A stretch of 64,000 nt of DNA from Paucibacter sp. Y2R2-4 (GTDB taxonomy: Bacteria > Pseudomonadota > Gammaproteobacteria > Burkholderiales > Burkholderiaceae_C). The translations under genes and the position numbers were made by a program. How positions within the stretch are numbered: position 1 is the stretch's first letter; every line of letters begins with the position of its first letter. Below are positions 19,432-28,500 of the stretch, piece by piece. The stretch is from the NCBI RefSeq assembly GCF_025717535.1, contig NZ_JAJIRO010000001.1, positions 248,001 to 312,000 of the forward strand, in the 5' to 3' direction. Below the pieces are notes generated by a model that made no database searches, had not been told where the DNA came from, and saw nothing but the letters and a program-made list of their open reading frames with translations.

Positions 19432-20388
19432 TTACGCTGCAATGCCCAAGATGGGGCGCAACTGCGTCAACATATCCCGCACCATGGCGCTCAGGTCGTA
19501 CTGCAGCTTCCAGCCCCAGTCTTGCACCGCGGCGCTGTCGTCAATGCGCTGCGGCCAGCTGGCGGCAATGGCTTGGCGGAAGTCGGGCGCGTAGTCGATT
19601 TCAAAACCTGGCAGCTGGCGCGCAATTTCAGCGGCAATCTCGGCCGGCGTGAAGCTCACCCCTGCGAGGTTGTAACTGCCGCGTTGAACAATCGCCTCGG
19701 CCGGCGCTTCCATCAACTCGATGGTGGCGCGCAGAGCGTCGGGCATGTACATCATGGGCAAGCCCTGACCCTCTTCCAGGAAGCAGGTGTAGCGCCCGGT
19801 CTTCAAGGCCGAGTGGAAGATGTCGATGGCGTAGTCGGTGGTGCCGCCGCCGGGCGGGGTCTTGTAGCTGATCAGGCCGGGGTAGCGCAGGCTGCGCACG
19901 TCCACGCCGTGGTTCTTGTGGTACCAGGCGCACCAGCGCTCACCCGCGAGCTTGGAGATGCCGTAGATGGTGGTCGGGTCCATCACCGTGGTTTGCGGTG
20001 TGTCCAGCGAAGGCGTATTCGGGCCGAAGGCGGCAATCGAGCTGGGCCAGAAGATCTTGTCCAGCTTTTGGGTGCGAGCCAGCTCCAAGACATTGAGCAG
20101 GCCCTTCATATTCAGGTCCCAGGCCCACATCGGGTGCTTCTCGCCGGTGGCCGACAGGGCCGCCGCCAGGTGGTAAATCTGGGTGATGGCATTGCGCTTG
20201 ACCACGCCATCCAGGGCCGCGGCATCGGTCACGTCCAGCACCTCGTGGTGCAACTGCGGCACCCGGCCCTTGGGCGCTAAGTCACTGGTGATGACATTGT
20301 CGTCACCATGGCGCAAGGCGAGTTCTTGGGCCAGCTCGGTGCCGATCTGGCCATTGGCGCCGATGATGAGGATCTTGGTGGTGCTCAT
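19432..20388 (-). CDS. L-threonine 3-dehydrogenase, short-chain (epimerase-like) type
   Basis: Oxidises L-threonine to 2-amino-3-ketobutyrate with NAD. The 318-residue protein is an extended SDR, with the Rossmann motif GANGQIG (residues 10-16), LAAALSATGEKHP, the catalytic tyrosine-lysine pair YGISKLAGE and RYPGLISYKTPPGGGTTDYA. These are hallmarks of the GalE-like threonine dehydrogenases and not of the zinc-dependent E. coli Tdh. The immediately upstream kbl supplies the enzyme for the unstable product, which confirms the role. They are 57 bp apart on the same strand. A generic NAD-epimerase annotation would be less specific. Confidence 0.9.
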   Translation of the reverse strand: MSTTKILIIGANGQIGTELAQELALRHGDDNVITSDLAPKGRVPQLHHEVLDVTDAAALDGVVKRNAITQIYHLAAALSATGEKHPMWAWDLNMKGLLNVLELARTQKLDKIFWPSSIAAFGPNTPSLDTPQTTVMDPTTIYGISKLAGERWCAWYHKNHGVDVRSLRYPGLISYKTPPGGGTTDYAIDIFHSALKTGRYTCFLEEGQGLPMMYMPDALRATIELMEAPAEAIVQRGSYNLAGVSFTPAEIAAEIARQLPGFEIDYAPDFRQAIAASWPQRIDDSAAVQDWGWKLQYDLSAMVRDMLTQLRPILGIAA

Positions 20389-20445
20389 GCGTTTAAAGCT
20401 CTCGCGGGAGTTCGTGTCGAGGAATTTCTTGAATGCAAAAAGGGC

Positions 20446-21651
20446 TCAGGCCTTGATCAGGCCCAGCTCGCGGCCGGCTTGGGCAAAGGCCGCCACCGCC
20501 TTCTCCAGATGCTCGCGCTCATGGCCGGCCGAGACCTGGACGCGGATGCGCGCCTGGCCCTTGGGCACCACGGGGAAGAAAAAGCCCACCGCGTAAATGC
20601 CCAACTCCAGAATGCGTGCGCTCAGCTTTTGCGCCATGACGGCGTCGTACACCATGATGGGCACGATGGAATGGGTGCCTGGCTTGATCTCGAAGCCAGC
20701 AGCTTGGATGGCTTCGCGGAAGTAGGCGGTGTTGGCCTCCAGCTTGTCGCGCAGATCGGTCGAGCCCTCCAGCAGATCAAGCACCGCGATAGACGCGCCG
20801 ACGATGCTGGGCGCCACGGTGTTGGAGAACAAGTAGGGGCGCGAACGCTGACGCAGCAATTCGATCACTTCCTTGCGGCCGCTGGTGAAGCCGCCTGAGG
20901 CGCCACCCAGGGCCTTGCCCAGGGTGCCGGTGATGATGTCGATCTTGCCGAAGACATTGCGGTACTCATGGGTGCCGCGGCCGGTCTTGCCGAGGAAGCC
21001 GCTGGCGTGGCATTCGTCGATGCCCAGCAGAGCACCGTAGCGGTCGGTGATCTCACGGATCTTGTCGAGCTGGGCAATGGTGCCGTCCATCGAGAACACG
21101 CCGTCGGTGAAGACCAAGGTGAAACGCGCACCGGCGGCCTGGGCCTCCTGCAAGCAGCGCTCCAGGTCGGCCATATCGTTGTGCTTGTAGCGGAAGCGCT
21201 TGGCCTTGCACAGGCGGATGCCGTCGATGATGGAGGCATGGTTCAGCTCGTCGCTGATGATGGCGTCTTGCTCACCCAAAAGCGGCTCGAACAGGCCGCC
21301 ATTGGCGTCAAAAGCGGCCGCATAAAGAATCGTGTCCTCAGTGCCGAGGAACTTGGCCAGGCGTTGCTCCAGGGTCTTGTGCAGGTTCTGCGTGCCGCAG
21401 ATGAAACGCACCGAGGACAGGCCGTAGCCATGGGTGCGCAAGGCCTCGTGCGCGGCTTCGATGACCTTGGGATGCGAGGACAGGCCCAGATAGTTGTTGG
21501 CGCAGAGATTGATCACCTCTTTGCCGTCATTGGTGTGCACCACGGCCCCTTGCGGACCGGTGATGACGCGCTCGCTTTTGTACAGACCCGCCTCACGGAT
21601 GCTCTGCAGCTCGCTGTTCAGGTGGGCGTAGAACTCTTGCGTGTTGGCCAT
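20446..21651 (-). CDS. kbl: 2-amino-3-ketobutyrate CoA ligase (glycine C-acetyltransferase)
   Basis: PLP enzyme that splits 2-amino-3-ketobutyrate with CoA into glycine and acetyl-CoA. The 401-residue length matches the E. coli protein (398). Diagnostic stretches are LCANNYLGLSSHP, the PLP-lysine region TGTLGKALGGASGG and the DECHASGF motif. The open frame continues upstream to 21795, but the ATG at 21651 has AGGAGA just before it and the protein start MANTQEFYAHL fits the family. It is first of a kbl-tdh operon and divergent from an XRE-cupin regulator whose likely operators lie in the 94-bp gap. Confidence 0.97.
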   Translation of the reverse strand: MANTQEFYAHLNSELQSIREAGLYKSERVITGPQGAVVHTNDGKEVINLCANNYLGLSSHPKVIEAAHEALRTHGYGLSSVRFICGTQNLHKTLEQRLAKFLGTEDTILYAAAFDANGGLFEPLLGEQDAIISDELNHASIIDGIRLCKAKRFRYKHNDMADLERCLQEAQAAGARFTLVFTDGVFSMDGTIAQLDKIREITDRYGALLGIDECHASGFLGKTGRGTHEYRNVFGKIDIITGTLGKALGGASGGFTSGRKEVIELLRQRSRPYLFSNTVAPSIVGASIAVLDLLEGSTDLRDKLEANTAYFREAIQAAGFEIKPGTHSIVPIMVYDAVMAQKLSARILELGIYAVGFFFPVVPKGQARIRVQVSAGHEREHLEKAVAAFAQAGRELGLIKA

Positions 21652-21672
21652 CGTCTGTCTCCTGGTGCACAA

Positions 21673-21707
21673 TTCACTAAATTGAACGCAGTTCGATATA
21701 CCGAACT
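21673..21707. promoter_or_regulatory. Putative operators between kbl and the XRE-cupin regulator
   Basis: A perfect inverted repeat AGTTCG-6-CGAACT spans 21690-21707, and a second one TTCA-6-TGAA spans 21673-21686. Their centres are 19 bp apart, close to two helical turns. The pair lies in the intergenic region of the two divergent genes, which suggests control of both by the regulator. Confidence 0.5.
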
Positions 21708-21745
21708 TTCGTGCAGTATCTGGGATTTCGTTTTCAAGGTCAAGC

Positions 21746-22333
21746 ATGTCCATCCCCAATCTGGAGAGTCTGGAGCCGCCCAAGGTGGGCGCCACACTCC
21801 AAAGCCTGCGTCAGGCGCAGGGTCTGTCGCTGGACGAGTTGTCTCGCCGCGCCGGCGTCAGCAAGTCGATGCTTTCACAGATTGAGCGCAACCAGGCTAA
21901 CCCCACCGTTGCGGTGGTTTGGCGTCTGGCCAATGCGCTGCGGGTCGAGATGTCAGAGCTGCTGGGCGGCGAACGCACCGCAGCGCCTGCGATTGAGAAA
22001 GTCGCCGCGCATTCGATTCCCGGCATGAGCAGCCCCGACGGGCTTTGCCAGCTGCGCATCTTGGGGCCAATTGATCTGGCGGGCCAGTTCGAGTGGTATC
22101 AGCTGACAGTGCAGCCGGGTGGCGTCTTGGAGTCAGCCGCCCATGAGCCGGGCTCAAGAGAGCATCTGAGTGTCTTGAGTGGCAGCTTGGAGGTCAGCGC
22201 CGGCGGCAGCATTCAAACCCTGGCGACCGGTGAAACCGCCCGTTATGCGGTGGACGGCCCCCACGCAATTCGCAACAAGGCCAAGCCGGATGGCGAGCCC
22301 GCGATCGCCTTGTTGGTGGTCTTGCACCCCTGA
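21746..22333 (+). CDS. XRE-family regulator with C-terminal cupin domain
   Basis: A 195-residue transcription factor. The Cro/C1 helix-turn-helix occupies about residues 14-70 (LRQAQGLSLDELSRRAGVSKSMLSQIERNQANPTV), and a cupin sensor domain follows (about residues 110-190; VQPGGVLESAAHEPGSREHLSVLSGSLEV). This architecture is common in regulators of amino acid, polyamine and sulfur metabolism (PuuR, SutR types). Its divergent position 94 bp from kbl-tdh and the symmetrical repeats between them suggest it controls threonine catabolism; the effector is unknown. Confidence 0.9.
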   Translation: MSIPNLESLEPPKVGATLQSLRQAQGLSLDELSRRAGVSKSMLSQIERNQANPTVAVVWRLANALRVEMSELLGGERTAAPAIEKVAAHSIPGMSSPDGLCQLRILGPIDLAGQFEWYQLTVQPGGVLESAAHEPGSREHLSVLSGSLEVSAGGSIQTLATGETARYAVDGPHAIRNKAKPDGEPAIALLVVLHP

Positions 22334-22344
22334 TTGATTGCCAG

Positions 22345-22382
22345 TGCGGGCTTTGCGGGCTATTGTGGGCTATTGCGGACTC
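22345..22382. repeat. Imperfect tandem repeat of a 9-10 bp unit
   Basis: Four near-copies of TGCGGGCTAT (TGCGGGCTT, TGCGGGCTAT, TGTGGGCTAT, TGCGGACTC) lie head to tail between two convergent genes, the last copy overlapping the stop codon of the YihY gene. No hairpin with a T run is seen here. Confidence 0.55.
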
Positions 22383-23616
22383 AGCTTCCCAGCAGATCTG
22401 CGATGCTGAGTTTTTCCCAGCTGCTGCGTTGCCAGAGCGGGGCCAAACTCATGGTTCGCTCGGCCAGCATGGTGCGCAAAAGCGGCGCTGCAGCCACATG
22501 CTCGGGCACACCCAAGAGCACCAGGCGCTGAGCGCCGCCCTCCTCCAGCCGCCCGATCAGATCCAAATCGCCAAGCTGATCCAAGACCGGTTCCAGCTGC
22601 AATGGGTCCACGCGCAGCCGGCGGGCCAAGCCCAGCGTGCTGACGCCGCCTTCACCTAAGTGCTGAGCCAAACGCAATTCGCGCAGCACACCCAAGGCCA
22701 ATTCCAGACTCAGGCCTGGCATCTCAGGTCGACGCAACATGCCCGTGCTGAGACTGGGCGCATTGGCTGCCAGCAAAGCACCCAGCAGCACGATGACCCA
22801 GCCCGCATAAAGCCAAACCAGAAAAATCGGCACCGTGGCAAAAGCGCCGTACAAGGTCGAAAACGTCGGCACCGATTTGAAGTACCAAGCCAGTACGCTC
22901 TTGGCCACATTAAATCCCAGGGTGACAAAGACGCCGCCCGCCAAGGCGTGACGCCAACGCACATCGGTATTGGGGACATAGCGAAACAGCGCCGCCACGC
23001 CCACCACCATGATCAAAAACTCGATGCCGCTGAACAGTACCGCCAAGCTGAAGGGCAGATTGGCCAACAAGCCATGGCCGGTGGTGATGGCGTAACTGGT
23101 CAAGGCCAAACTGCCCCCCAAAACCAAAGGGCCGGCGGTCAAGGTAGCCCAGTAAACCAAGAGACGTTGGGTGAAGGGTCGCGACCTCTGTACCCGCCAG
23201 ATGGAATTGAGCGTACGGTCAATCGTCAGCATCAAAGCTAAAGCAGACAGACCCAAGGCCACCAAGCCGACGGCCCCCAAACGATTGGCCTTGGAGGCGA
23301 ACTGCGTCAATGCCCCCAAAACCGGCTTGGCGATATTGACCGGAATCAGACTTTTCACGAAGTACTGTTCCAGAGCCACTTGGAAAGAGGAAAAGATCGG
23401 GAATGCGGTGAACAAGGCCAACATCACCGTCAGCAAGGGCACCAGAGAAATCAGCGTGGTGAAGGTCAGGCTGCCGGCGGTCAGGCCCAAGCGCCCTTCG
23501 CGAAAGCGCAGATGCAGGCTTTGCACCATCAATCGCCATGGCCAGCGATTCAAGGTCGAAACAAGAAGGCCGGCCCAGTCTTTCAGTTGGAGTTGTTCGG
23601 GAGAGATTTTGCGCAT
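22381..23616 (-). CDS. YihY/virulence factor BrkB-family inner membrane protein
   Basis: A 411-residue integral membrane protein of the YihY (BrkB, formerly RNase BN/Rbn) family. About six membrane helices lie in residues 35-290, with the family motifs LTAGSLTFTTLISLVPLLTV and the ALAGGVFVTLGFNVAKSVLAWYF segment. The C-terminal ~120 residues are soluble and look like a winged-helix-type domain (VSTLGLARRLRVDPLQLEPVLDQL). The frame stays open far upstream, antisense to the neighbouring DUF2069 gene, but the ATG at 23616 starts the conserved protein. That ATG forms one end of a perfect 24-bp inverted repeat shared with the divergent gene. The old RNase BN assignment was withdrawn for this family. 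Confidence 0.88.
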   Translation of the reverse strand: MRKISPEQLQLKDWAGLLVSTLNRWPWRLMVQSLHLRFREGRLGLTAGSLTFTTLISLVPLLTVMLALFTAFPIFSSFQVALEQYFVKSLIPVNIAKPVLGALTQFASKANRLGAVGLVALGLSALALMLTIDRTLNSIWRVQRSRPFTQRLLVYWATLTAGPLVLGGSLALTSYAITTGHGLLANLPFSLAVLFSGIEFLIMVVGVAALFRYVPNTDVRWRHALAGGVFVTLGFNVAKSVLAWYFKSVPTFSTLYGAFATVPIFLVWLYAGWVIVLLGALLAANAPSLSTGMLRRPEMPGLSLELALGVLRELRLAQHLGEGGVSTLGLARRLRVDPLQLEPVLDQLGDLDLIGRLEEGGAQRLVLLGVPEHVAAAPLLRTMLAERTMSLAPLWQRSSWEKLSIADLLGS

Positions 23617-23637
23617 GCTGGCTATGATGCCAGCATG
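23614..23637. repeat. Perfect 9-bp inverted repeat spanning two divergent start codons
   Basis: Arms CATGCTGGC and GCCAGCATG are separated by TATGAT. The outer three bases of each arm are the start codons of the YihY gene (minus) and the DUF2069 gene (plus). The 6-base centre resembles a -10 hexamer on the plus strand. Confidence 0.8.
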
Positions 23638-24084
23638 TCTATGCCTCCCTTGAATTCGCCGTCCTCGGCTGCTCCTGCTGAAACCACGGCCGCGCCCGTT
23701 TTGCGCACCCAAGCCAGCCATCGTGAGGCGCTGTCTCGCAGCTTGGCCTTGGGCTCTTTGATTGCCCTGTTTGTGCTGTGCCTGGCTTGGGAGCTTTGGC
23801 TGGCCCCCACCGGCCGTGGCAGCTTGGCCATCAAGGCCCTGCCCTTGCTGATCCCCATGTTGGGACTGTGGCGCTACCGGCTCTACACCTTCCGCTGGCT
23901 CAGCCTGATGATCTGGCTGTACTTTGCGGAAGGCGCGGTGCGCGCCACCAGCGAGCACGGCCTGAGTGCCGGCTTGGCCGCCATTGAGGTGCTTTTGAGC
24001 GTGCTGATTTTCTGCGCCTGCGCCCTGCATGTGCGCTTGCGCCTGGCTGCGGCCAAGGCCGCAAGCGAAGCCTCCGCCTCATGA
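23635..24084 (+). CDS. DUF2069 membrane protein
   Basis: A 149-residue protein with a Pro/Ser/Ala-rich N-terminus and about four hydrophobic helices (ALGSLIALFVLCLAWELWL, LPLLIPMLGLW, WLSLMIWLYFAEG, VLLSVLIFCACALHV). These match the DUF2069 family of small proteobacterial membrane proteins of unknown function. The start at 23635 lies inside the inverted repeat and has no Shine-Dalgarno; the next in-frame ATG at 23641 is an alternative. Its stop overlaps the start of the flavoprotein gene by 4 bases (ATGA), so the two are cotranslated. Confidence 0.82.
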   Translation: MSMPPLNSPSSAAPAETTAAPVLRTQASHREALSRSLALGSLIALFVLCLAWELWLAPTGRGSLAIKALPLLIPMLGLWRYRLYTFRWLSLMIWLYFAEGAVRATSEHGLSAGLAAIEVLLSVLIFCACALHVRLRLAAAKAASEASAS

Positions 24085-25490
24085 ACACCCACACCCTGTT
24101 GGACGCCTTGCGCGATTTGCTCGGCGAGGCGGGGCTGCTAGAGAATGGCGATCTTTCGGCCTTTGAGCGCGATTGGCGCGGCCGTTATGCCGGTCGCGCC
24201 TTGGCGGTGGCCCGACCGGCCAACACCGAGCAAGTAGCCAGCGTCGTCAAGCTGTGCGGCCAGTACGGCGTCGCTCTGGTGCCGCAAGGGGGCAATACCG
24301 GCTTGGTGGGCGGCTCGACCCCCGATGAAAGCGGCCAACAACTGCTGCTCAGCTTGGGCCGTATGAACCGCATTCGCCAGATTGATGCGGACAACCAGAC
24401 GATGACGGTGGACGCCGGTTGCATCTTGCAAGCGGTGCAGGCAGCGGCCGCCGAACAGCATTTGCTGTTTCCGCTCAGCTTGGCAGCCGAAGGATCCTGC
24501 ACCATTGGCGGCAATCTGGCCGCCAATGCCGGGGGCACTCAAGTCTTGCGTTATGGCAATGCCCGCGAACTCTGTCTGGGCCTGGAAGTGGTGACTGCAC
24601 AAGGCGATGTCTGGGATGGACTCTCAGGCCTACGCAAAGACAACACCGGTTATGACTTGCGCGACCTCTTCATCGGCAGCGAGGGCACGCTGGGCGTGAT
24701 CACCGCCGCCACAGTCAAACTCTATCCGCAGCCGCTGGCGCAAATGACCGCACTGGCCGCTTGTGCCACGTTAGAAGATGCGCTTCGATTGTTAGCTCTG
24801 GCGCAGCAGCGCGCGGGATCGTCGCTGACCGGCTTTGAGCTGATGAATGCCTTCTCGCTGAGCTTGGTGCGACAGCATTTCCCGCAGCTGCAGCAACCTT
24901 TGGCGGCAAGCCCATGGACGGTGTTGTTAGAACTCTCGGACTCTGAGAGCGAAGCCCATGCGCGCCGTATTTTTGAAACGCTGTTGGAGCAAGCGTTGGA
25001 AGGTGGCGTGATCACGGACGCAGCGGTTGCCGAGAGCCAAAGCCAGTCGCAAGGCCTCTGGCATTTGCGCGAGTCCATTCCCCTGGCCCAGGCGCAAGAG
25101 GGGCTCAATATCAAACATGACATCGCCCTGCCGGTGTCGGCAATCCCCGCCTTTGTAGCGGCGGCTGACACCGCACTGGCTCAGGCAGTGCCGGGTATTC
25201 GCTTGGTCAACTTCGGGCATTTGGGCGATGGCAATTTGCACTACAACGTGCAGGCACCACTTGGCATTGCGCCGCAGGAATTCTTGGCCGCGCATGAAGC
25301 AACCATCAACCGCATCGTCTACGACGCGGTGGCGGTTTTTGGCGGCAGCTTCTCAGCCGAACATGGCATTGGTCGCCTCAAGCGCGAAGAGCTGACCCAG
25401 CGCAAACACCCGGTCGCCTTGCAAATGATGCGCGCCATCAAAAAAGCCCTGGATCCCCAGGGCTTGATGAATCCAGGGCGGCTGCTCTGA
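24081..25490 (+). CDS. FAD-linked oxidase, D-2-hydroxyglutarate / D-lactate dehydrogenase type
   Basis: A 469-residue GlcD-family flavoprotein that oxidises a D-2-hydroxy acid. The PCMH-type FAD domain (about residues 35-215) contains VPQGGNTGLVGGSTPDESG and EGSCTIGGNLAANAGG. The C-terminal FAD-oxidase domain has VNFGHLGDGNLHYN (metal/substrate histidines) and SAEHGIGRLKREE. These favour the D-2-hydroxyglutarate dehydrogenase / cytosolic D-lactate dehydrogenase branch over glycolate oxidase, whose partner subunits are absent here. It is coupled to the DUF2069 gene by a 4-base overlap and convergent with the second RND system. Confidence 0.88.
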   Translation: MNTHTLLDALRDLLGEAGLLENGDLSAFERDWRGRYAGRALAVARPANTEQVASVVKLCGQYGVALVPQGGNTGLVGGSTPDESGQQLLLSLGRMNRIRQIDADNQTMTVDAGCILQAVQAAAAEQHLLFPLSLAAEGSCTIGGNLAANAGGTQVLRYGNARELCLGLEVVTAQGDVWDGLSGLRKDNTGYDLRDLFIGSEGTLGVITAATVKLYPQPLAQMTALAACATLEDALRLLALAQQRAGSSLTGFELMNAFSLSLVRQHFPQLQQPLAASPWTVLLELSDSESEAHARRIFETLLEQALEGGVITDAAVAESQSQSQGLWHLRESIPLAQAQEGLNIKHDIALPVSAIPAFVAAADTALAQAVPGIRLVNFGHLGDGNLHYNVQAPLGIAPQEFLAAHEATINRIVYDAVAVFGGSFSAEHGIGRLKREELTQRKHPVALQMMRAIKKALDPQGLMNPGRLL

Positions 25491-25511
25491 GCAGCCGCGG
25501 CGCCTAAGGAC

Positions 25512-28500
25512 TCAAGGCGACAAATGCGCGGCGGCGACCGCCGCCTTGCCTGGGTTGCCGCGGGCGAGATTCCAAAGCTTGAGCAGCATGCGCCAGACGA
25601 AGCGAATCATCAGCATCGTCAAGAGGGCCTCTACAAAGGTCAGCACAAAGGCCAGCAGCCCATTCCAGCGCGCCGAGCGACGGCCGAACTTGGCAATCAT
25701 GCGGTCACGCGCGATCTCGATGCTGTCGTAGAAGGTGGGGATCACCAACAAGGTCAGAATCGTCGAAGTGATGGTGCCGCCAATGATGGCCACCGCCATC
25801 GGACGGTAGAACTCGCTGCCTTCGCCCAAGCCAATCGCCACCGGCAGCATGCCGGCGATCAGCGCAAAAGTGGTCATCAGAATCGGGCGCAAGCGCTTGC
25901 GGCCGGCCGTCATCAAAGCATCTTCGCGGTCCATGCCTTCGGCCTCGAGTTGACGTGCTGCATCCAGCAAGAGAATGGCGTTCTTGGCCACCAGCCCCAT
26001 CAGCATGATGACGCCAATGAAACTCATCAGATTCAGCGTGCTCTTGGTCATCAAAAGCGCCAAGACCACACCGATGAGGGACAAAGGCAGGGACAGCATC
26101 ACCGGCAGCGGCGCAGTGAAGGAGCCGAACTGCATCACCAAGACCAGATACATCAGTCCTATGCCTGAGACGAGCGCGATGCCCATTTCGGTGAACACCA
26201 CTTCCTGCTCGCGCGAATCACCTTCCAATTCCAGGCTGTAGCCGGGCGGGAAGTTGATCGCCTTGGCCAGCTTCAAGGCCTCGGCCGTCACCTCGCCGGG
26301 GGAGCGTCCCTGCACATTGGCGGCCACCGCAATGGTGCGCTTGCCGTCGGCATGCTGAATCTTGCTAGGTCCCTTGCCCATGGTGACGGTGGCGATCTGC
26401 TCCAACGGCACCATCACATTGCTGCCGCTGACGGCAATCGGCAGGCGCTCGATATTGCTGGCATCGACCCGGTCTTCGGGCGCCAGACGAACCGCCACAT
26501 CGCGGGTCTCGCCGGAGGGGTCAACCCAGTCGCCGACTTCAACGCCGGCAAAGGCGACCCGCAGCGCTTGTGCGGCATCGGTCACTGAGATACCCAGCGA
26601 ATTGGCCAAGCCCCGGTTCAGCTCAATCTGCAATTCGTCTTGCGGATCTTGCTCGGACAGACCCACATCCACCGCGCCCTTGATACCGCGCATCTGCGCC
26701 ATGAAGGCATTGGTGATGTCCAAGAGCTTGCGGGAATCGGCCCCGGTGAAACGAATCTGCACCGGCTTGCGGCCGCCGCCGTTCAAGTCATCGGAGACAG
26801 CGTACTCGGCGCCCACCAGGCCCTTGACCTTCTCACGCAAGTCATTGGCCACCTCGGTGGCGGAGCGTTTGCGTTTATTGCTCTTGCCAATATCCACATA
26901 AATGCGGCCACCGCCGATATTGACATTGGTGTTGGTGGCCACGGTCTCGGGCAAACGGCGGGCCAGCTCGGCCGCGGCTTCCAACTTCAGCTTGGAGTAT
27001 TCCAAGCTGCTGCTGGCCGGAGTGCGAACTTCCACGGCCACCATGCCCGCATCAGTCACCGGCAAGAAACTGGAGCCGCCAAACTTGCCTTGCAAGAACA
27101 AGGCTCCGACGAGGCTGGCCACAGCAAACAAAGACATCCAGACGCGGTGATGCAGAGCCCAGGCGATCACATGACCATAACGCTCGGTTTGATGGTCAAA
27201 CCAATGGTTGAAGCGTTCCAGCAAGCGGCCCAGGGCATTCTTGGGCGCCAGATGGTGATTCGGTGGGTCGCCCCAGTAAGCGGACAACATTGGGTCCAAG
27301 GTGAAGGAGATGAACAAACTCACCATCACCGAAGCCACCACCGTCAAGGCAAAGGGTCGGAACCACTCACCCGACACGCCAGGCATGAAGGCCACCGGCA
27401 CAAACACGGCCACGATGGCGAAAGTGGTCGAAGCCACAGCCAAGCCGATTTCCGCCGTGCCGTTCAGTGCGGCGGTGCGGCGATCTGAACCCCGCTCCAT
27501 ATGTCTCACGATGTTTTCACGCACCACGATGGCATCGTCAATCAGGACGCCGATCGCCAATGACAGGCCCAAGAGGCTCATGAAGTTCAAGGTGAAGCCG
27601 CAAAGCCACACAGCGATGAAAGCCGCAATCACCGAGGTCGGCAGCGACAGCGCGGTGATCAAGGTGGAGCGCCAAGAGTTCAGGAACACATAGACGACAA
27701 AAATCGTCAGGCCAGCGCCGAGCACCAGAGACTCGATCACATTGTTCAGGCTGTTCTGTGCGTCCTTGCCACCGTCTTGCGTCACCTCCAGGGTGGCGCC
27801 TTCCGGCAAAGTCTTGTTGATCTCTTCGACCATCTTGCGAATCTTGGTCGCCACCGTGACGGTCGACGCATCCCGCGAGCGTGTGATGGCGATGCCCACA
27901 TTGGGGTTGCCATTGCGCAGGCTGATGCGGTTGATCTCGGCGAAACCGTCTTGAATGCTGGCCACTTGCGAGAGGCGGACCAACTCGGTTCCGCGGCGCT
28001 TCACCACGATTTGTTGGAACTCGGCCGGCGACTCGATGCGACCAATCAAGCGAATGCTTTGGTCTTCCAGCGTGCCGCGTACCTTGCCGACCGGCGCGGT
28101 GCTGTTCTGATTGCGCAGCGCGGCCACCACCTCGGTGACCGAGACATTGTTCTCGCGCAGCTTCTCTGCATGCAGCAGCACACTCAACTCACGTTTGAGC
28201 GAGCCATTGACCATGACCACGGCCACGCCGGGCACGCCGCGGAACTTGTCGGCCAATTGGTCTTCGGCAATGCGAGAAATCTCGGCATGGCTCTGTTTGC
28301 TGCTGGACAAGGCCAACTGCATGATGGGCTCAGCCGCCGGGTCCTCTCGCTGCACCACAGGCTCGCGGATTTCCGTGGGCAGCTTGTAGCGCACCGTATC
28401 GATGGCGTTGCGGACCTCATCCGAGGCTTCGATCAGGTTCTTGTTGAAGTTGAAGATCAGCACAATCTGCGCATAACCTTCACTTGCGCTGGAGCGCACG

